Part shown: positions 24,812 through 38,064 of the stretch, piece after piece
Layout of the letters: every line of letters starts with the position of its first letter
Numbering within the stretch: position 1 is the first letter of the stretch
NCBI RefSeq assembly: GCF_002865645.1
Contig: NW_020194515.1
Coordinates: forward strand, 1,515,280-1,579,279
DNA length: 64,000 nt
Origin: Hyaloscypha bicolor E
Lineage: Eukaryota > Ascomycota > Leotiomycetes > Helotiales > Hyaloscyphaceae
Direction: 5' to 3'
The notes under the pieces: model-generated
Database searches by the model: none
What the model saw: the letters and a program-made list of their open reading frames with translations, nothing else
Told to the model about the DNA's origin: nothing
Position numbers and translations under genes: made by a program

Positions 24812-25109
24812 TATAATGTGTATAGGGTCGCACGTAACTTAAGGGCATATAATGAACCTCGGATATCGCGGGTATTAATTAGGGAGTTCAGTAGCCCTTT
24901 AATATCCTAACTAATTATTATTTATATTATATATATTAGGCTTATAAATTACTAATTATATATATGCTATTAGGGCCTCCTATTTAGAAAGGGCTTCCCT
25001 AGACCTTATAGAAGGAATAGAGATTAGTTTTATACTAAATTTAATACTATAGTTTTATAATATATTAATTTATTCTATTATCTTATTACCTACTAATAAA
25101 TACCTTATA
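24812..25109 (+). repeat. 5' LTR of the chromovirus-like element
   Basis: 298 bp, colinear with 32341-32638 without gaps at either end. It contains GGGCATATAATGAACCTCGG near its start. Confidence 0.88.
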
Positions 25110-25399
25110 AGCTAATCTCTCTACCCTTAAAAAAAATAGTTTAATAAGTAATTATATTTCGAAATCTGCGAAATATATAACCTCTTACTAAAGCTATTTC
25201 TATAGAGGAAGTCGACTAGATTAACCCCGATATAGGTAATAGCAAAGGCTTGTCTAATACTTTTAATAAGGCCCCTTAGGAGCCTCCGAGAGCTAGTAAT
25301 AATAACGGAAATAATCCCGGTAATAATTAAGATACCGAGATTAATACCCGAGTTACTACTGCCTAAGCTACGGAACAGGGCTTATATACTAAAGTCGAA

Positions 25400-28300
25400 G
25401 CGCTCTAATAAAAGCAAGAATTAGTAGATATAATTAACTAGTATATCCTATAATTAGAGTAATATAAAGATATCCTCAGGAATACCTTACGGTTTACTAT
25501 ATCTTATAGAAACTCTATTCGTGAGTCTATTTCCTCTTCCTTAGTAATTCCTACCAGGGAACTTCCTAAAATAGGATTAGAACCTATCCCCTTTCCTAAT
25601 ATAATAAGCTTTAAGAGTAATCTCGATACTATCCGTTAGGAGCTATTATATAATATCCTAAAGATATATTTAGACCAAAAGAAGCTTTTTAAGGTCCGGA
25701 TACCTAACTTATATTATAGAAAGTCCCTTAAGGAATAAAGGATATTTATATTTTTCTGGGAGGCAGTTTTTAGGACCTAGCCTTAGACTTATAATAAATA
25801 CTTTTCTAGAGTTAACTCTATTATAAGTACCTTTAGGAACGAACCTTATAATACTTAGGAAGCTATAATAAAGTAAAGCCTATTATTATATAAGGTCTAT
25901 TAGGAGCAATTTAAGGCCTATTTGGCTAATATATTTCAAGTACCTCAAATCCGTTAATAAGACGCCTTTAAGGAACTCCGAGATCTTTATTAGAAAGATA
26001 GCGAGATAGTTACTAAGTTATATATTTGGATAATTAATCTCGAAATTAACTAGGACCTATATCCTAAGAGGAACCGGATCCGGACTCTTAATATTATTTT
26101 ATCTAACTATAAGACTCGTTAGATACTTATATCTATTTTTTTAGAAAGTAAGGCAGTATCTATTTCTGAATAGCTTAAGAAAGCTTAGAAAGCAGAATAT
26201 ACTACTTATCCTAAATCAAGAAAAATAAAGACAAGAGAGTCTAGTAAAGGTAATTCTGCCCCTAAGAACTCTAACTTAGCAAATTCTAATTTATAAGGCT
26301 ATTAAAAAAGGAAGAATAAGTTCCGAAAATTATATAAGAAACCCTCAGGTAGTACTTTGGCTTCTTTAAGGCCTTAATAAAGTACTAGTTCCACTTTAGG
26401 TATAATTTATTAGACTTATAAATAGAAAAAATACTTTTCAGGAAATATAAAGTATTCCAAGTATACCAAATAGGCTTAATAGAACCCTAATAAGGCCAAA
26501 ACTATAAAAGAGTCAAGGCATTTATAGAAGCAAGTTAATACTATTATTATAGAGAAGTATTCTAAAAGAGACTTTTCTAAGAAATAGGGAAAAGAAAAGG
26601 CCAAATCTTAAATATTAATAATTTTGGCTATAATAAAAAAGGCATATTATTTTATATAACTATTTAAGCAAGATTAATATAGCCAGAAATAGGTACCTTA
26701 GAGGTATATAGCGGATTTAGTAATACCGGATTAGACTATAACTTCCTTAATAATAATTAGACTTAAAGCCGGGGCTTTACTGCCTTAGCTAAGTATAACT
26801 AAAAGTTTATAACCTTTTATAGGAACAGATTTAAGGTCTATTAAGCCTATAATCTTAAGGTATTTATTATAGATAATTATAGTAAGATGCGTTTTTTTAA
26901 GCTCCGGTTCTATAGATATAAGAATATTAGCTCTTATAGCCTTGTCTTTAGTATAGAATTTTATAAAGTAACTCTTATATAATATATAGACTATATTAAG
27001 AAATAATAGATATATATACCTATATAGCCTAATAATATTAAGATCCTAATACCAAAAGAATTTAGTAAGAAGCTTAACTAGTACCCTGAGCTAGTACCTT
27101 AAGTCTTATTCTTAACTAAAGGTAAATATAACTGTCCTAGATAGTAGGCTTTATATATTTGTAATAGTTACTAGGTCTCTGCTTTATTATATAGTTCTAG
27201 TAATACTAAATAGGAGTTTTTAATATAGTAAATTAATACCCTCCGGAAAGAGGCCTTAGAGGTGCCTGTCTATCTCTGGGATAATAAATATAAAGACTTC
27301 TTAGAGGTTTTTGACCCTAATAAAGCTTTGGAACTTCCTGATCTTAGTAGTATTAAATACTCTATTAATATAGATAATATAGTCTTATACGGGCCTTTAT
27401 ATAATCTATTAGAGACCTAACTAGAAGTATTATATCTATATTTATAGGATATGCTTTATAAATATTAGATAAGGCCTAGTAAAAGTCTAGTAAAAGTACC
27501 TATTCTTTTTATTTCCAAGAAAAATAGAGAACTATATCTTTATATTAATTATTATAGACTTAATTAAGTTATAATCAAGAATTAGTATCCGCTTCCTCTT
27601 ATTAATAAAACTCTTAACTAGCTCCGAGAAACTAAGATCTTTATAAAACTAGATTTTAAAGATATATATTATTGGGTAAGAATTTATAAAGAATATAAGT
27701 AGAAAACAGCTTTTAGGACCTACTATAGCTATTTTAAATATTTTATAATACCTTTTGAGCTAGCTAATATACTAGCCATATTTCAAGTATATATTAATAC
27801 TATACTTATAGGGCTCCTAGATTATTTCATAGTTATTTATTTAGATAATATTCTTATTTATTCCCGAAATAAGAATAAATACTATAATTATATTTACTAG
27901 GTATTTATTAGGCTATATAAAAATAACCTATTTTATAAACTTAGTAAATACGAGTTTAATATTAAGGAAATCGAATTTTTGGGCTTTCTTATTAGAATAG
28001 AAGATATTTATATAGATCCTAAACGGATCTGTAATATTATTAAATAGCCAGAACCAAAATCGTTTTATAATATCTAAGTATTTCTTGGATTTATTAATTT
28101 CTATTATAAGTTTATTTACTATTACTCTTAGGTAATTATAGGCTTAATAGACCTCTTAAAAGAAATAGAAAAGGGCCGGAAATCCGGTCCCTTTATATAA
28201 ATAGATAAAGCGGCTAAAAGCTTTAAGACTTTAAAAAAAGCTTTTACTATAATACTTATTCTAATTTATTTTAATTCTTCCAAGAAGATTTATATTAAAA

Positions 28301-30560
28301 CTAATATATTAAAATTCGTAATTACTAGTACTATTTTATAATAAGTTAATCCTAGTAATAGCCCAAAAAAATACTAGTATCTAGTAGTATTCTGGTCCCG
28401 GAAACTCTCCGGAGCCAAATATAACTATAATACCTATAATAGAGAGCTACTTATAATTATTAAAGCCTTTAAATATTAGTACTATTACCTTAAAAGGTCC
28501 AGGTTTATAATCGAGGTTATTATAAACTATAATAATCTCTAATACTTTATAGAAATAAAATATCTAGAAAACTATTAAGTATATTAGGTAATATACTTTA
28601 TAATATATAATTTTAATATTATTTACTATAAAGGCGCCTTAAACCTAGTAAACGGACCTAGTAGAAAACCTGATTATAAAAAAGGTCCTATTAATATAAC
28701 TTAGCTTCTGATCTTTTAGAATAAGTTAAAAGAAGCTTTTATAGTTATAATTCAGAGATCCTTATAGATATCTAAAGAGTTTTCTCTTTGGAATAGGTAT
28801 TATTTAATACTTGCTATATTTATAATAGCTAAGAAGAAATATTTACTATAAGATAAGCAGATAGATTATCTTATAGATTTCTTAACTATAAAATTAGTTA
28901 AAAAGCAAGATATAGAGAAATACTTTAAAGGCTCTGCTACTATAGCTAAGATAATAAGAGTATCTATAACCGTATTACTTAATAAAACCAAAAACTTCTT
29001 AGTCTCCCGAGTTTTTAAATTAAATAGTTATAAATACCTAATTCCCCGTATATAAATATATATGGCTATTAAAAGAGCTATAGTACTGGCCCCTCTATCT
29101 AAATCCCTTCTAGATATTATCTAGATAGCTCAGAGAAATAATTCTTAATATTAGAATATTATAAAATAGAGACTTAATAAGAAAGATATTAAGGGAAAAG
29201 AAATCTGGAAAAATAATTCGGGCCTATTTAGATACTATTTAAGAATTATTATACCTAATAATCTTGCTTTATATTAAGAAGTTATAAAACTTTATTATAA
29301 TAATCTAATAGCTAGATATTATAGAGTAAAGAAAACTTTCGAGCTCCTTAGAAAGTCCTGGTATTAGGAGAATATAGAAGGAGATATTTATAATTATTAT
29401 TAAGAATATAATATCTACTAGAGAGTTAAGGCAAAAAGGCATTTGCTATATAGTTTGCTTGGTAGTTTACTATAGCCTAAAAGACCCTAGAATAAGATTT
29501 TTATAGATTTTATTATAGGTCTACTATTATATAAGAACCTGGTAAGAGGTCCTAATTTTAATATAATTCTTATAGTTATTAACTAATACTTTAAAATAGT
29601 AAGATATATTATATATTATGAGACTATTAATTCTCTAGAGTTTATTAAGATTATATAAGAATATGTTTTCTTAATCTTTGGCTCCCCTAATAGAATTATT
29701 TCCGACCGAAAAATAGTATTTACTAGCTAGTTCTAGTTTACTTTCTGCTTTTACTTAATATATAAATAGTATTTAAGTATAGCTTACTATTCTTAGATAA
29801 ATAGTTAGATAGAAAGATAGAACTAGGCCCTAAAATATTACCTGAAATATTATTATAATACCTAAAAGAATAACTAGTTTAAGAAATTATCTTTTATAGA
29901 ATTTATATATAATAACTCAAAATATTAGGTTTTATAGAATATATCTTTCTATATATATTACGGATACTATCCTTAACTTCTATAAAATCCTAAGAATAGG
30001 ATTATAGAAAAGGTACTAGCTATATATAGGAGGCTAGAAACCCTTAAAGTAAAATAAAAAAAGCTTAAGGATTTATAGTATTATATATAAAATAACCGGG
30101 AAACCTACTATAATAGATACCGGTTAGCTAAATACTATTTCAAAAGAGCCTAGGTAATACTATTAATAAGAAATATTAAACTTAAGGCAGGAAAGCTTAA
30201 ACCAAAATTTATAGGTTTATTTAGGATCCTTAAATATATTAGTAATTCGGTATATAAATTAGAACTATTAAATATATATAATTATTTATATCTAATTTTC
30301 TATATTTTCCTCCTTAAAGAGTATATAGTAAAAAAGAGTTAGAAGCTATATTTATATCTCTTTGGAAAACTTCCGGAATTAGTAAATAATAATAAAGAAT
30401 AAGAATAGAAAGTAAAAGCTATTATTAGTTACTAATAAGATAATAGAAATAAGAAGTAATAGTATTTAATTAAATAGAAAGCCTGGCCTAAAGATTATAA
30501 TACCTAGTTACTTGCTTTTCCTAACCTTAAAAATTCTAAGGAATTTCTAAAATCATATAA
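25400..30560 (+). pseudogene. gag-pol remnant of the chromovirus-like element
   Basis: Readable but stop-ridden. Reverse transcriptase is at about 27480-28130 (VPILFISKKNRELYLYINYY; the YLDD box appears as YLDNILIYS at about 27840). RNase H traces lie at about 28240-28560. Integrase is at about 29270-29960 (DFIIGL, IISDRK, and QINSQIERQNQALKYYL as the Glu-bearing block). A chromodomain-like tail follows at about 30400-30540 (YLIK.KAWPKDYNT). Gln codons CAG/CAA are frequently TAG/TAA. The element cannot encode a working protein. Confidence 0.75.
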
Positions 30561-32340
30561 CTAAAACCATAGCTTGAAATCCGAAACTATCTTTTAATAA
30601 TCTCTTAAGATTAAAAAGAATTCTGGACTACTAAGAAAAAGACTACTTAAAAAAAAGAGAGAACCTGGATAGCTAAGAAAAGGCCCGGAATAGTAATAAA
30701 AATACTTTTTCCCTGGGTTTTTTACTTATAAAGGTTTTCTAGGGTTTTATTAAGGCTTATGAGAATTATATTTAAATTATTAGAAAAAGGTTTAGAATTA
30801 AGAAAGGTTTATTATAAGTAAACTAGCTACGGGTATCTCAAATAAATAAACTCTAATTCCTATAAATTCCTAATTCCTAAAGCAAGAATACCAAATACTG
30901 GCCCTATTTAGGACTTAGTAAAGAATCGGCTAATACTCTCCGGAATCCGCTTATCTTTTAATAAGATATAGTTATACTATAATAATATTAGTATTAAGGA
31001 TATTAAGAGAAGTAAATAAGGAACTTATAATAGCTATATATATCTTATAGAAGGCCTGAACTTCTAAAATCAGGTCCCGAATAGCTATAAGTATTATATT
31101 ATTAGTATTTAAAGTACTAGTAATAGACTACTTGGTAATCTCGGTAGTAAACTCGGTAATAAGGTTAATATCTTAAAGATAGATATTATAGTATTCCTTT
31201 AAGGAATTAGTAAGTACCTAAGTATATTAGAAAAAACTTATCTTTAGGATACTAATCCAAATAGTATTATTATCTGCCTTATTAAGACGGGAAGAAGAAT
31301 TCCGAAGCTTATTAGTATTTTTCTAGTTTTTGAAAACCTAATTAATAGTATTATTCTTATTAGTATAATATTATTTAGGATATACTTTAAGAAATTTCTT
31401 AAAGATTATAATAGTATTTTCCTAGAACCGGCAAGCCTCTAATAAATAGTAAGAAATCTGAAATCGTATTAGCTTTAATAAATATTAAAGCTAAAGAACT
31501 TACTAATATATAAGACTCAGAACCCTTATTATAATAGTTATAATTCTTCTTGCCAGGTACTATAGTATATAAGGTAAAAGGATTAATAAGCAAATACTTG
31601 AAATATTTCAAGTATTTACTAGTAATAGGAAAGGAGGCTATGAGATTACCTTTATACTTATTATTATAGGAACGGATAACGAAGCTAGAAGAAGATATTA
31701 TAGAATTAATTAAAAATAATTAAAAAAGACTTAGAGAAAGGCAGAAGAAAAGGCTAGAAGGTAATAATAGAAAAAGTTATATATATAGTTATTAGAAAGG
31801 AAGAGAGCATATAGTAATATAAAGAGATTCTTTTATAGAAATAGAGAACTACCTGAATTAACTACTAGTTTTCGTACTAGTCCTAATTAGAAACTAGTAT
31901 AACTAATTAATATATACTCTCAGAAGCCTATAAATAATCTCTAGGACCTCAGAAATATTTATATAGGTTTCTTATATAAATATCTATTAAATACTTTCTA
32001 TATAGCTATTTAGATTATTCTAATATGAGATCTAATAGGTAATATTAGTTTTATAGGATAGTGCCTTAGTACTTTAGATTAAGCTAATTAGAATACTTAG
32101 ATCCTAAACAAAATCGCAATTACTAGCTAGCCCCTATACCTGGGGTATAATTACTCTTTCTTCTTGCTTATTTAGCCCTAATCTAATTAGATAATTTTTA
32201 TGTCTATTATCTAGATTATATTAGTAAAACTACCTCCCAAGATACTAGAAGTTTATATTAATTAAATAAATAATTAATTAAATATTTACTAGGATAAATT
32301 AATAGATCTTGGGAATAAGATCCTAGGAGAGGGATATAGT

Positions 32341-32638
32341 TATAATATATATAGGGTTATACGTAACTTAAGGGCATATAATAAACCTCGGATATTGCGG
32401 GTATTAATTAGGGAGTTCGGTAGTCCTTTAATATCCTAACTAACTACTATTTATATTATATATATTAGGCTTATAAATTACTAATTATATATATATTATT
32501 AGGGCTTCCTATTTAGAGGGGGCTTCCCTGGACTTTATAGGAGAAACAGAGATTAGTTCTATACTAAATTTAATACTATAATTTCATAATATACTAATTC
32601 ATTCTATTATCTTATTACCTACTAACAAATACCTTATA
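32341..32638 (+). repeat. 3' LTR of the chromovirus-like element
   Basis: 298 bp, followed by the CTAAT duplication. Differences from the 5' LTR are mostly transitions (for example GTGTAT against ATATAT), in line with RIP rather than slow drift. Confidence 0.88.
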
Positions 32639-32643
32639 CTAAT

Positions 32644-34150
32644 TAGATAAACCTAGCCCTAGAAAACAAATATAGGAAAGCCCGGGAAAATATAGATTTA
32701 TAAGAAATATTAAATAGCTATATATTTTATAATAAAAAACTTATTATACTAGATAAATATAATAATCTATAAACTAGGCTCTTATAATAAATTTATAATA
32801 TAATAACTATTATATATCTCGATTAAAATAAGATAAAAATTCTAGTTTAGAGACTTTATTAGTAGTTTATTTTCTTTATAAATATTAACTACTTTATAAT
32901 AAACTATTATAAATATTAAAGGTTTTATAAGCCAAGAAATAAAATACTAGGCCTATTATATTTATTACTAGTTCTTTTAAAAATATAGAATAATTTATTT
33001 ATAAACTTCTATATTTCTGGCTTTATAAATAAAAGATATAATAATATATTTATTATAATTAATTAATTATTTAAATAATATATAAGCCTATTAATAACTA
33101 AGAATACTATAGCTAGAACTATTACTAGCCTATTTTATTACTATATCTAGTAATTTCGAGAATTTTCTTTTATTATTATAAGTAATTAAGAACTCTAATT
33201 TATTTCAGACTTTATAAATAAACTATTAAAATTAATTAGAACTAAGCTAAAGCTTTTAACTATAAAATATATTCAAATTAATAAATAAATAGAAATTATT
33301 AACTAGATTATTAATACTTGATTTTGCCTCTTTATTAATTATTTCTAGAATAATTAGATAGATTTACTTCTAGTATTTAATATTATAAATATTACTTGCC
33401 TATATAAATTAACTAGCTTATTTCCCTTAATAATTAATTATAGATATAAATTTAGGCTAAACTTTAACTAGATATTACTAATAATAAAGTTTAAAATACC
33501 GAGAAAGAAACTTAATTAGGAAAAAGTATAATAATAAGCTAAAAGAATTAATATTACTATTAATTATATCCGAGAATATATAATAATAGCTCAGGAATAT
33601 TAAGCTAAATAAGCTAATAAGAAATAGTAAGAACCGGATTTTAGTCTAAGAAATATAGTTTATATAATTAAAAAGATATAAAAAATAAATTATTTATTTA
33701 ATAAATTAGACTATTTTTTTACTAGACTATTTAAGATTAATAAAATAGTCGGCTATTTATATTAATTAGATCTTTTTCTATTATATAGAATTTAGCTAAT
33801 TTTTTATATAAATAGACTTTATAAGAATTCTACTAATTTATTACCTGGCTAGACTAATAAAAAGCCTGGTTTTACTAAAATTAATAGTAAACTCGAATAG
33901 GAAATCGAAAAGATTCTTTTTTCTAAGGTATTTTATAGTAAGCTTTACTATAAAGTTAAATAAAAGAAATAAAATATAAATAGTAAATAATATTTTATAT
34001 TAAATTTTAAGAATTTAGTACTTAAATTATATAAATTCTATAAATAGAACCCTAGTAAAGCAGGACCTTTTATTTAGCTAAATAAATAGATTTAGTATAC
34101 TAAAGAGAATAAGTTTAATAAAGATTATTTAGATAATAATAAATCTTAAT
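32644..34150 (+). pseudogene. Integrase part of the outer Ty3/gypsy element
   Basis: Continuation of the pol reading interrupted at 24811. Traces of the integrase core are visible at about 32980-33300 (SGFINKRYNNIFIIINRLFK, then FISDFINKLLK). Stops are frequent. After about 34.2 kb, 1.5 kb of RIP-mutated DNA without a recognisable domain leads to the purine tract and the 3' LTR. Confidence 0.6.
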
Positions 34151-35768
34151 AATAAGGCCTTTATAACTAGAAAAGAAAAAGAAAAATCTAGATATTTTCT
34201 GGATTTTATTTAAACTCTAGTATATTTTCTTTATTTTATTATATTAGTACTTATTTTCTTTTCTAGAAATCTAAATAAAATATCTTTCTTTATTATATTA
34301 GATTATATTTTATTATCTAGGCAAATTATAAAAAAAAAGCAAATTCTTAAAGCTAAGCTAAAAATAAATACTTGCCTATATTAGTTTGAAATATTATTAA
34401 AAATTAAGGAAAACCTTTCTAATTACTTTAATTTTTATAATCTTAATTATTTATATTACTACTATTACCTTAATAAAACTATTAATAAAAACGAAATAAA
34501 TAAGAAATCCCGGTAATATATTATCTATAGCCGGACTAAATAAGGCTACTTACTAGATTCTAGATAACTTAAGTAATAGTAATAGTATTTTAAGTTTAGT
34601 AATTACTATTATTATTAATATAATTATTAGCTAAATTATCTTTATAAATAAAAATAGTAATTTTCTTATTTAAGAATAGATTAATATATAAAATATAGCC
34701 TGTATTACTTTTAAGAATATATTTGAAATTACTATAGAGAATATTTTAATAAAATATTTTAAGAATAATAAAATAAAGGTTTTAATTATTAGTAATAATA
34801 AGTCTAATAGTCTAATAAGCGAAATAAATAGTACTAATAAGGGCTATTTTATTAATCTTATAGAGCTAAATACTAAGAAAGTCAAAAAGAGTAAGGCTAG
34901 CTTATTTAAGAAATATAAGATATTAAATAATAGTAAGAATTCCAATAATAAAAAGACTAAGGATAGAAAGACTTCTAGTAATAAAGGAAACTCTAACTAT
35001 AATAAAGGTAGCTAAACTAGTATTAAAACACCTATTATAACTAGAAGATATATAGTACTAAATACTAGTTATTATATAAAATACTAGTCTAAAACCAAGA
35101 GCTAGTAAATAATCTTAAAAGCTAAATTAAAAAAGTAATATCTTATAAGTATTAATAAATTAATATATAATACTATTTAGGAAATTAGAAAACTTCTTAG
35201 AAGCTCTTATAAAACCAAAATCATATAGTTTAAAGCCCGGGAATTTAATAATAAAGTAGCTTAAGTAGCTATCCTTAATATATAAGTTTCTATTATAGAA
35301 AGATAACTTGAGAATATATATATTAAGCTCGAAAAAGCCCAGAAATTAATTAAGTAGCTTAGAAACGGTATAATTAAGCCAAATATTACTATCCTAACTA
35401 AGAAAAAAGACAAATAAGCTACTATATTAAAGCCTATATTAATAGATAGATTTAATCTACTATTTCTATTTAAAGACTGCCTAATAATAATAGTTCTAAT
35501 ATTGGCCATAGCCTATATAATACTTCCAGACTATATTATTAATATAGATATAGGTATAATATAAGTAATAAATACTAAAAACTAGCCGGAATATATTAGG
35601 AACTAGGTTATTCTAGTGAAATTAAGACTATGCTTTAATTACAAGTAAGCTATGGGAATTAGATAGAATAGGGTTAATGGCTATTATTTCCTTTTTTTTC
35701 TTTTCTATACTATAGCTAAATAATCCCCTAAATAAGGGCATTTAGACTTCTCTTTGAGAGGGGGGGAA

Positions 35769-35973
35769 TATAACGGCTGGTATAAGGGTATGATCTGCCA
35801 AGGACAGGATATCGGAAACAGGTATAAAACGAAGCTAAGCCGGAATTACTTGGACGGAATAATACTAAAGGTCGAGGTATCCTCCCTACTTTATTCCATA
35901 GCTTAGTATTTTCCAATATATGAGATTCTTTGAACTTTGAGCCTTTGACCATTGCATTGATCCCGCCGTTACA
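35769..35973 (+). repeat. 3' LTR of the outer retrotransposon
   Basis: Much less mutated copy of the LTR at 13637. It keeps CpG, CpA and TpG sites that are TpA or changed in the left copy. It ends GCCGTTACA and is followed by TTAAT. Confidence 0.85.
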
Positions 35974-36062
35974 TTAATACCCAATTACAAGTCGTTAACA
36001 CCTCCGCCCCAATCGACACCCCTAATCGATATCCAGAGAGGGGGTCGTTTTAGTTTTCCCCT

Positions 36063-38064
36063 ATAATCAGCTAAACTTAGTATAATAGCCTTTTTCCCTT
36101 AATTAACTCGCTATTTCCAATTCTTATATATTTAAGTCGCTTAGAATATGAATACTATTATTCTATTTACTCGCTAGCTTGTGCAACGCGCAGCAATAGT
36201 AGTCATTACCAACTCCCAATGATTCGGCCCGGGAACCCTCCTGCAGCTTGCGGGCTTGGGCAAAACCATCTCATTTGCTCGTTAATAAAAGTGGGCGAAC
36301 ATGTGGACAGCAAAATTCCACTCCGATGTGCAACGAAATGCAGGTGCCCAGGATTGATTGGATGTCGCGAGACCACCGACTGCTGGCGGGGCATATACTA
36401 CTGTCTCCTATTTGTTCGCTACACAAGCTGATCCCGAGAATCGGGTCTGCCGATTTGCAAAGGTGGTTTTCTGCGATATGCGTCAAAATTCTGGCCAGAT
36501 TTTTCATTGGATTTCTGTCACCAATGCCGGCCTGATGGGAGGACTTCCCATTTGTTCGCTAGAGGAAGTTTTCTTCTCTTGGGGGCGTGAAGAATGTTTA
36601 TGGAATACGATGTGCAACAAAGAGTGAAACAGTGGCCGAGAAGATGAGGAGGCGTCGTGTTACCTGTATGTAAAAACTTGGTGCGCAGAGAACTGAACAT
36701 AGACTTGAACGAGCCGCTTCTCTTGTTTCTGTCCTTTGACATCAGATAGTGGCTTTGTCGATGCTGAGTGTTGTCACCTGACTCAGTACGAAGCCCTCGA
36801 CAATTCATGTGCTTTGGAAACTTGTCTTCCGGTGGTTTGGCCATGAAACTTTCTTAGGGACACCGTACAAGATTGCACTTGCAAAGGGAGATGAATGAAT
36901 GCTGCTGTCACGTGAAACTAGAGTGAACAAATTATTCAAGATCTTGTTGCAAGTCGCAAAAGGGCGAGTGCAGAATCGTGTTGCGGGTAGATGCAGCGCG
37001 CCGCCCCGGATCGACCCAGGGGGTGATGCACGTAATAACCCGCCACCCCCTTTTCCTGCTCCTCTCCAACAAATGAATCTCAGTCGACCACAGACGAAGC
37101 GCACCAGAAACAGAGAGACCGGATTCACAACTTATGGGAATGTTTATCTTGGATTTATTCGGAAACCTATCTCTGTTTCCACACAATCTTCCATTCAAGG
37201 CGCCTAGAATGGCATGATACACCGCTCGAAGTACCTCATTGTGAAGAGGCATGCTGTCATTTATAACAACCGCGGGACTAGTAGCCCGTATCTCTCCTGG
37301 AGTTTCACTATGAAGGAGGAGACACGCTGGTCGCTTTTACTCGCACATGGAACTGTTGTACTCAACTAACAGTCTTATATCGCCGTCAGTGTGTGTTTCA
37401 AGTGGGGTGTCCGCAAGCGCGGGTTCCAGAACCGAACTGCAACCCTTGAGTGCTAGTGCTGCTGAACTTGATTGGGGAAGAGGTTATGACCCCCCCCCAC
37501 CTTTTGCGGGTTTCTCGTGGATGGTTGCTCTCTAAGACGTGACTACTGCCCCCCCAGCGACCACTCTGAGATGTCTCACTGAATCCGCTGGCTCATGTTC
37601 GTCACAAATCTAATACGGAGCTGAGTTATCGCTCACAGGACAAGGGAACATTGCAAAGCCTGCTGCCTCCCTCATTTGGTGCCTAGAATGTACCTTGAGT
37701 TGAGACCATGAAGGGTAATGGAAGGAAATTTGTGAGAAAGCGAGGTAGGGAGATGTTTCGGAGGCCGCAAGCCAAGCCTGGGCAGTCGTCAAATGGAGTC
37801 AATGTTATGGTTGAGAGAGGAAGTACTTAGGGAAAATAGCAGGGGGAGGGGGAGGGGAGGGCCACAATGTCAAGACTCACTTACACCGATGTTGAAAGGC
37901 ATTTAAGGTTATTCGGCTCACATTGGCTGAGAAATTTTCACTGTTTGAAACCTTTAGATGCTACATAATCCGGGCGCATGGACCGCAAGACACGAGGCTC
38001 GCATTGAAGCTTAGAGCAGAAATATACACTGAGGACCAGCAATCTAGTTGCCCCTGCTTACATC
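36063..38064. other. Balanced-composition DNA without a recognised gene
   Basis: Several overlapping frames of 60-108 residues exist on both strands (for example about 36.8-37.2 kb). None has a recognisable domain, plausible splice partners or a consistent start. The stretch has homopolymers (ten C at about 37490) and no visible RNA gene. Confidence 0.4.

Larger units (their letters stand above)
24812..32638 (+). mobile_element. Nested Ty3/gypsy chromovirus-like retrotransposon, RIP-degraded
   Basis: LTRs of exactly 298 bp lie at 24812-25109 and 32341-32638, flanked by CTAAT at 24807-24811 and 32639-32643. Total length is 7827 bp. LTR ends read TATAA...TTATA, which restores to TG...CA if RIP is undone. 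The interior carries, in order on the plus strand, gag, protease, reverse transcriptase, RNase H, integrase and a chromodomain-like tail, none of them open. The insertion interrupts the pol of the outer element. Confidence 0.88.
13637..35973 (+). mobile_element. Outer LTR retrotransposon (Ty3/gypsy type), RIP-degraded, host of two nested elements
   Basis: Two 205-bp LTRs at 13637-13841 and 35769-35973 are flanked by the 5-bp duplication TTAAT (13632-13636 and 35974-35978). The right LTR starts TATAACGGC and ends GCCGTTACA, so the original ends were TGTAACGGC...GCCGTTACA. A purine tract (GAGAGGGGGGG, about 35757-35767) directly precedes the right LTR, as expected for plus orientation. Its own coding remains are split into about 14.4-15.2 kb, 21.7-24.8 kb and 32.6-34.2 kb by nested insertions. 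No frame is open. The left LTR is far more RIP-mutated than the right. Confidence 0.85.
13095..36062. mobile_element. Terminal-inverted-repeat element hosting a retrotransposon nest
   Basis: The left edge (13095 onward: AGGGGAAAAACTAAAACGAC, then ATTAGGGGTGTCGATTGGG) is matched in inverted orientation at 36007-36062. Without the LTR element inserted between them, the original unit would be about 0.63 kb (13095-13636 plus 35979-36062). A second, partial copy with the same interior and right end lies at 58540-59005. No target duplication is obvious. The superfamily is not assigned, and there is no transposase frame. Confidence 0.6.

Noticed and set aside
31399..31611. 70-residue minus-strand frame in the transposon nest
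   Set aside because: Chance open frame in RIP-mutated DNA of the chromovirus-like element.
35261..35509. 82-residue minus-strand frame with membrane-like residues
   Set aside because: Hydrophobic composition follows from TA-rich codons. It lies in the RIP-degraded outer element and has no conserved pattern.
36805..37252. Overlapping frames of about 100 residues on both strands
   Set aside because: No domain, no consistent start, no splice partners. Codon patterns do not favour one strand.
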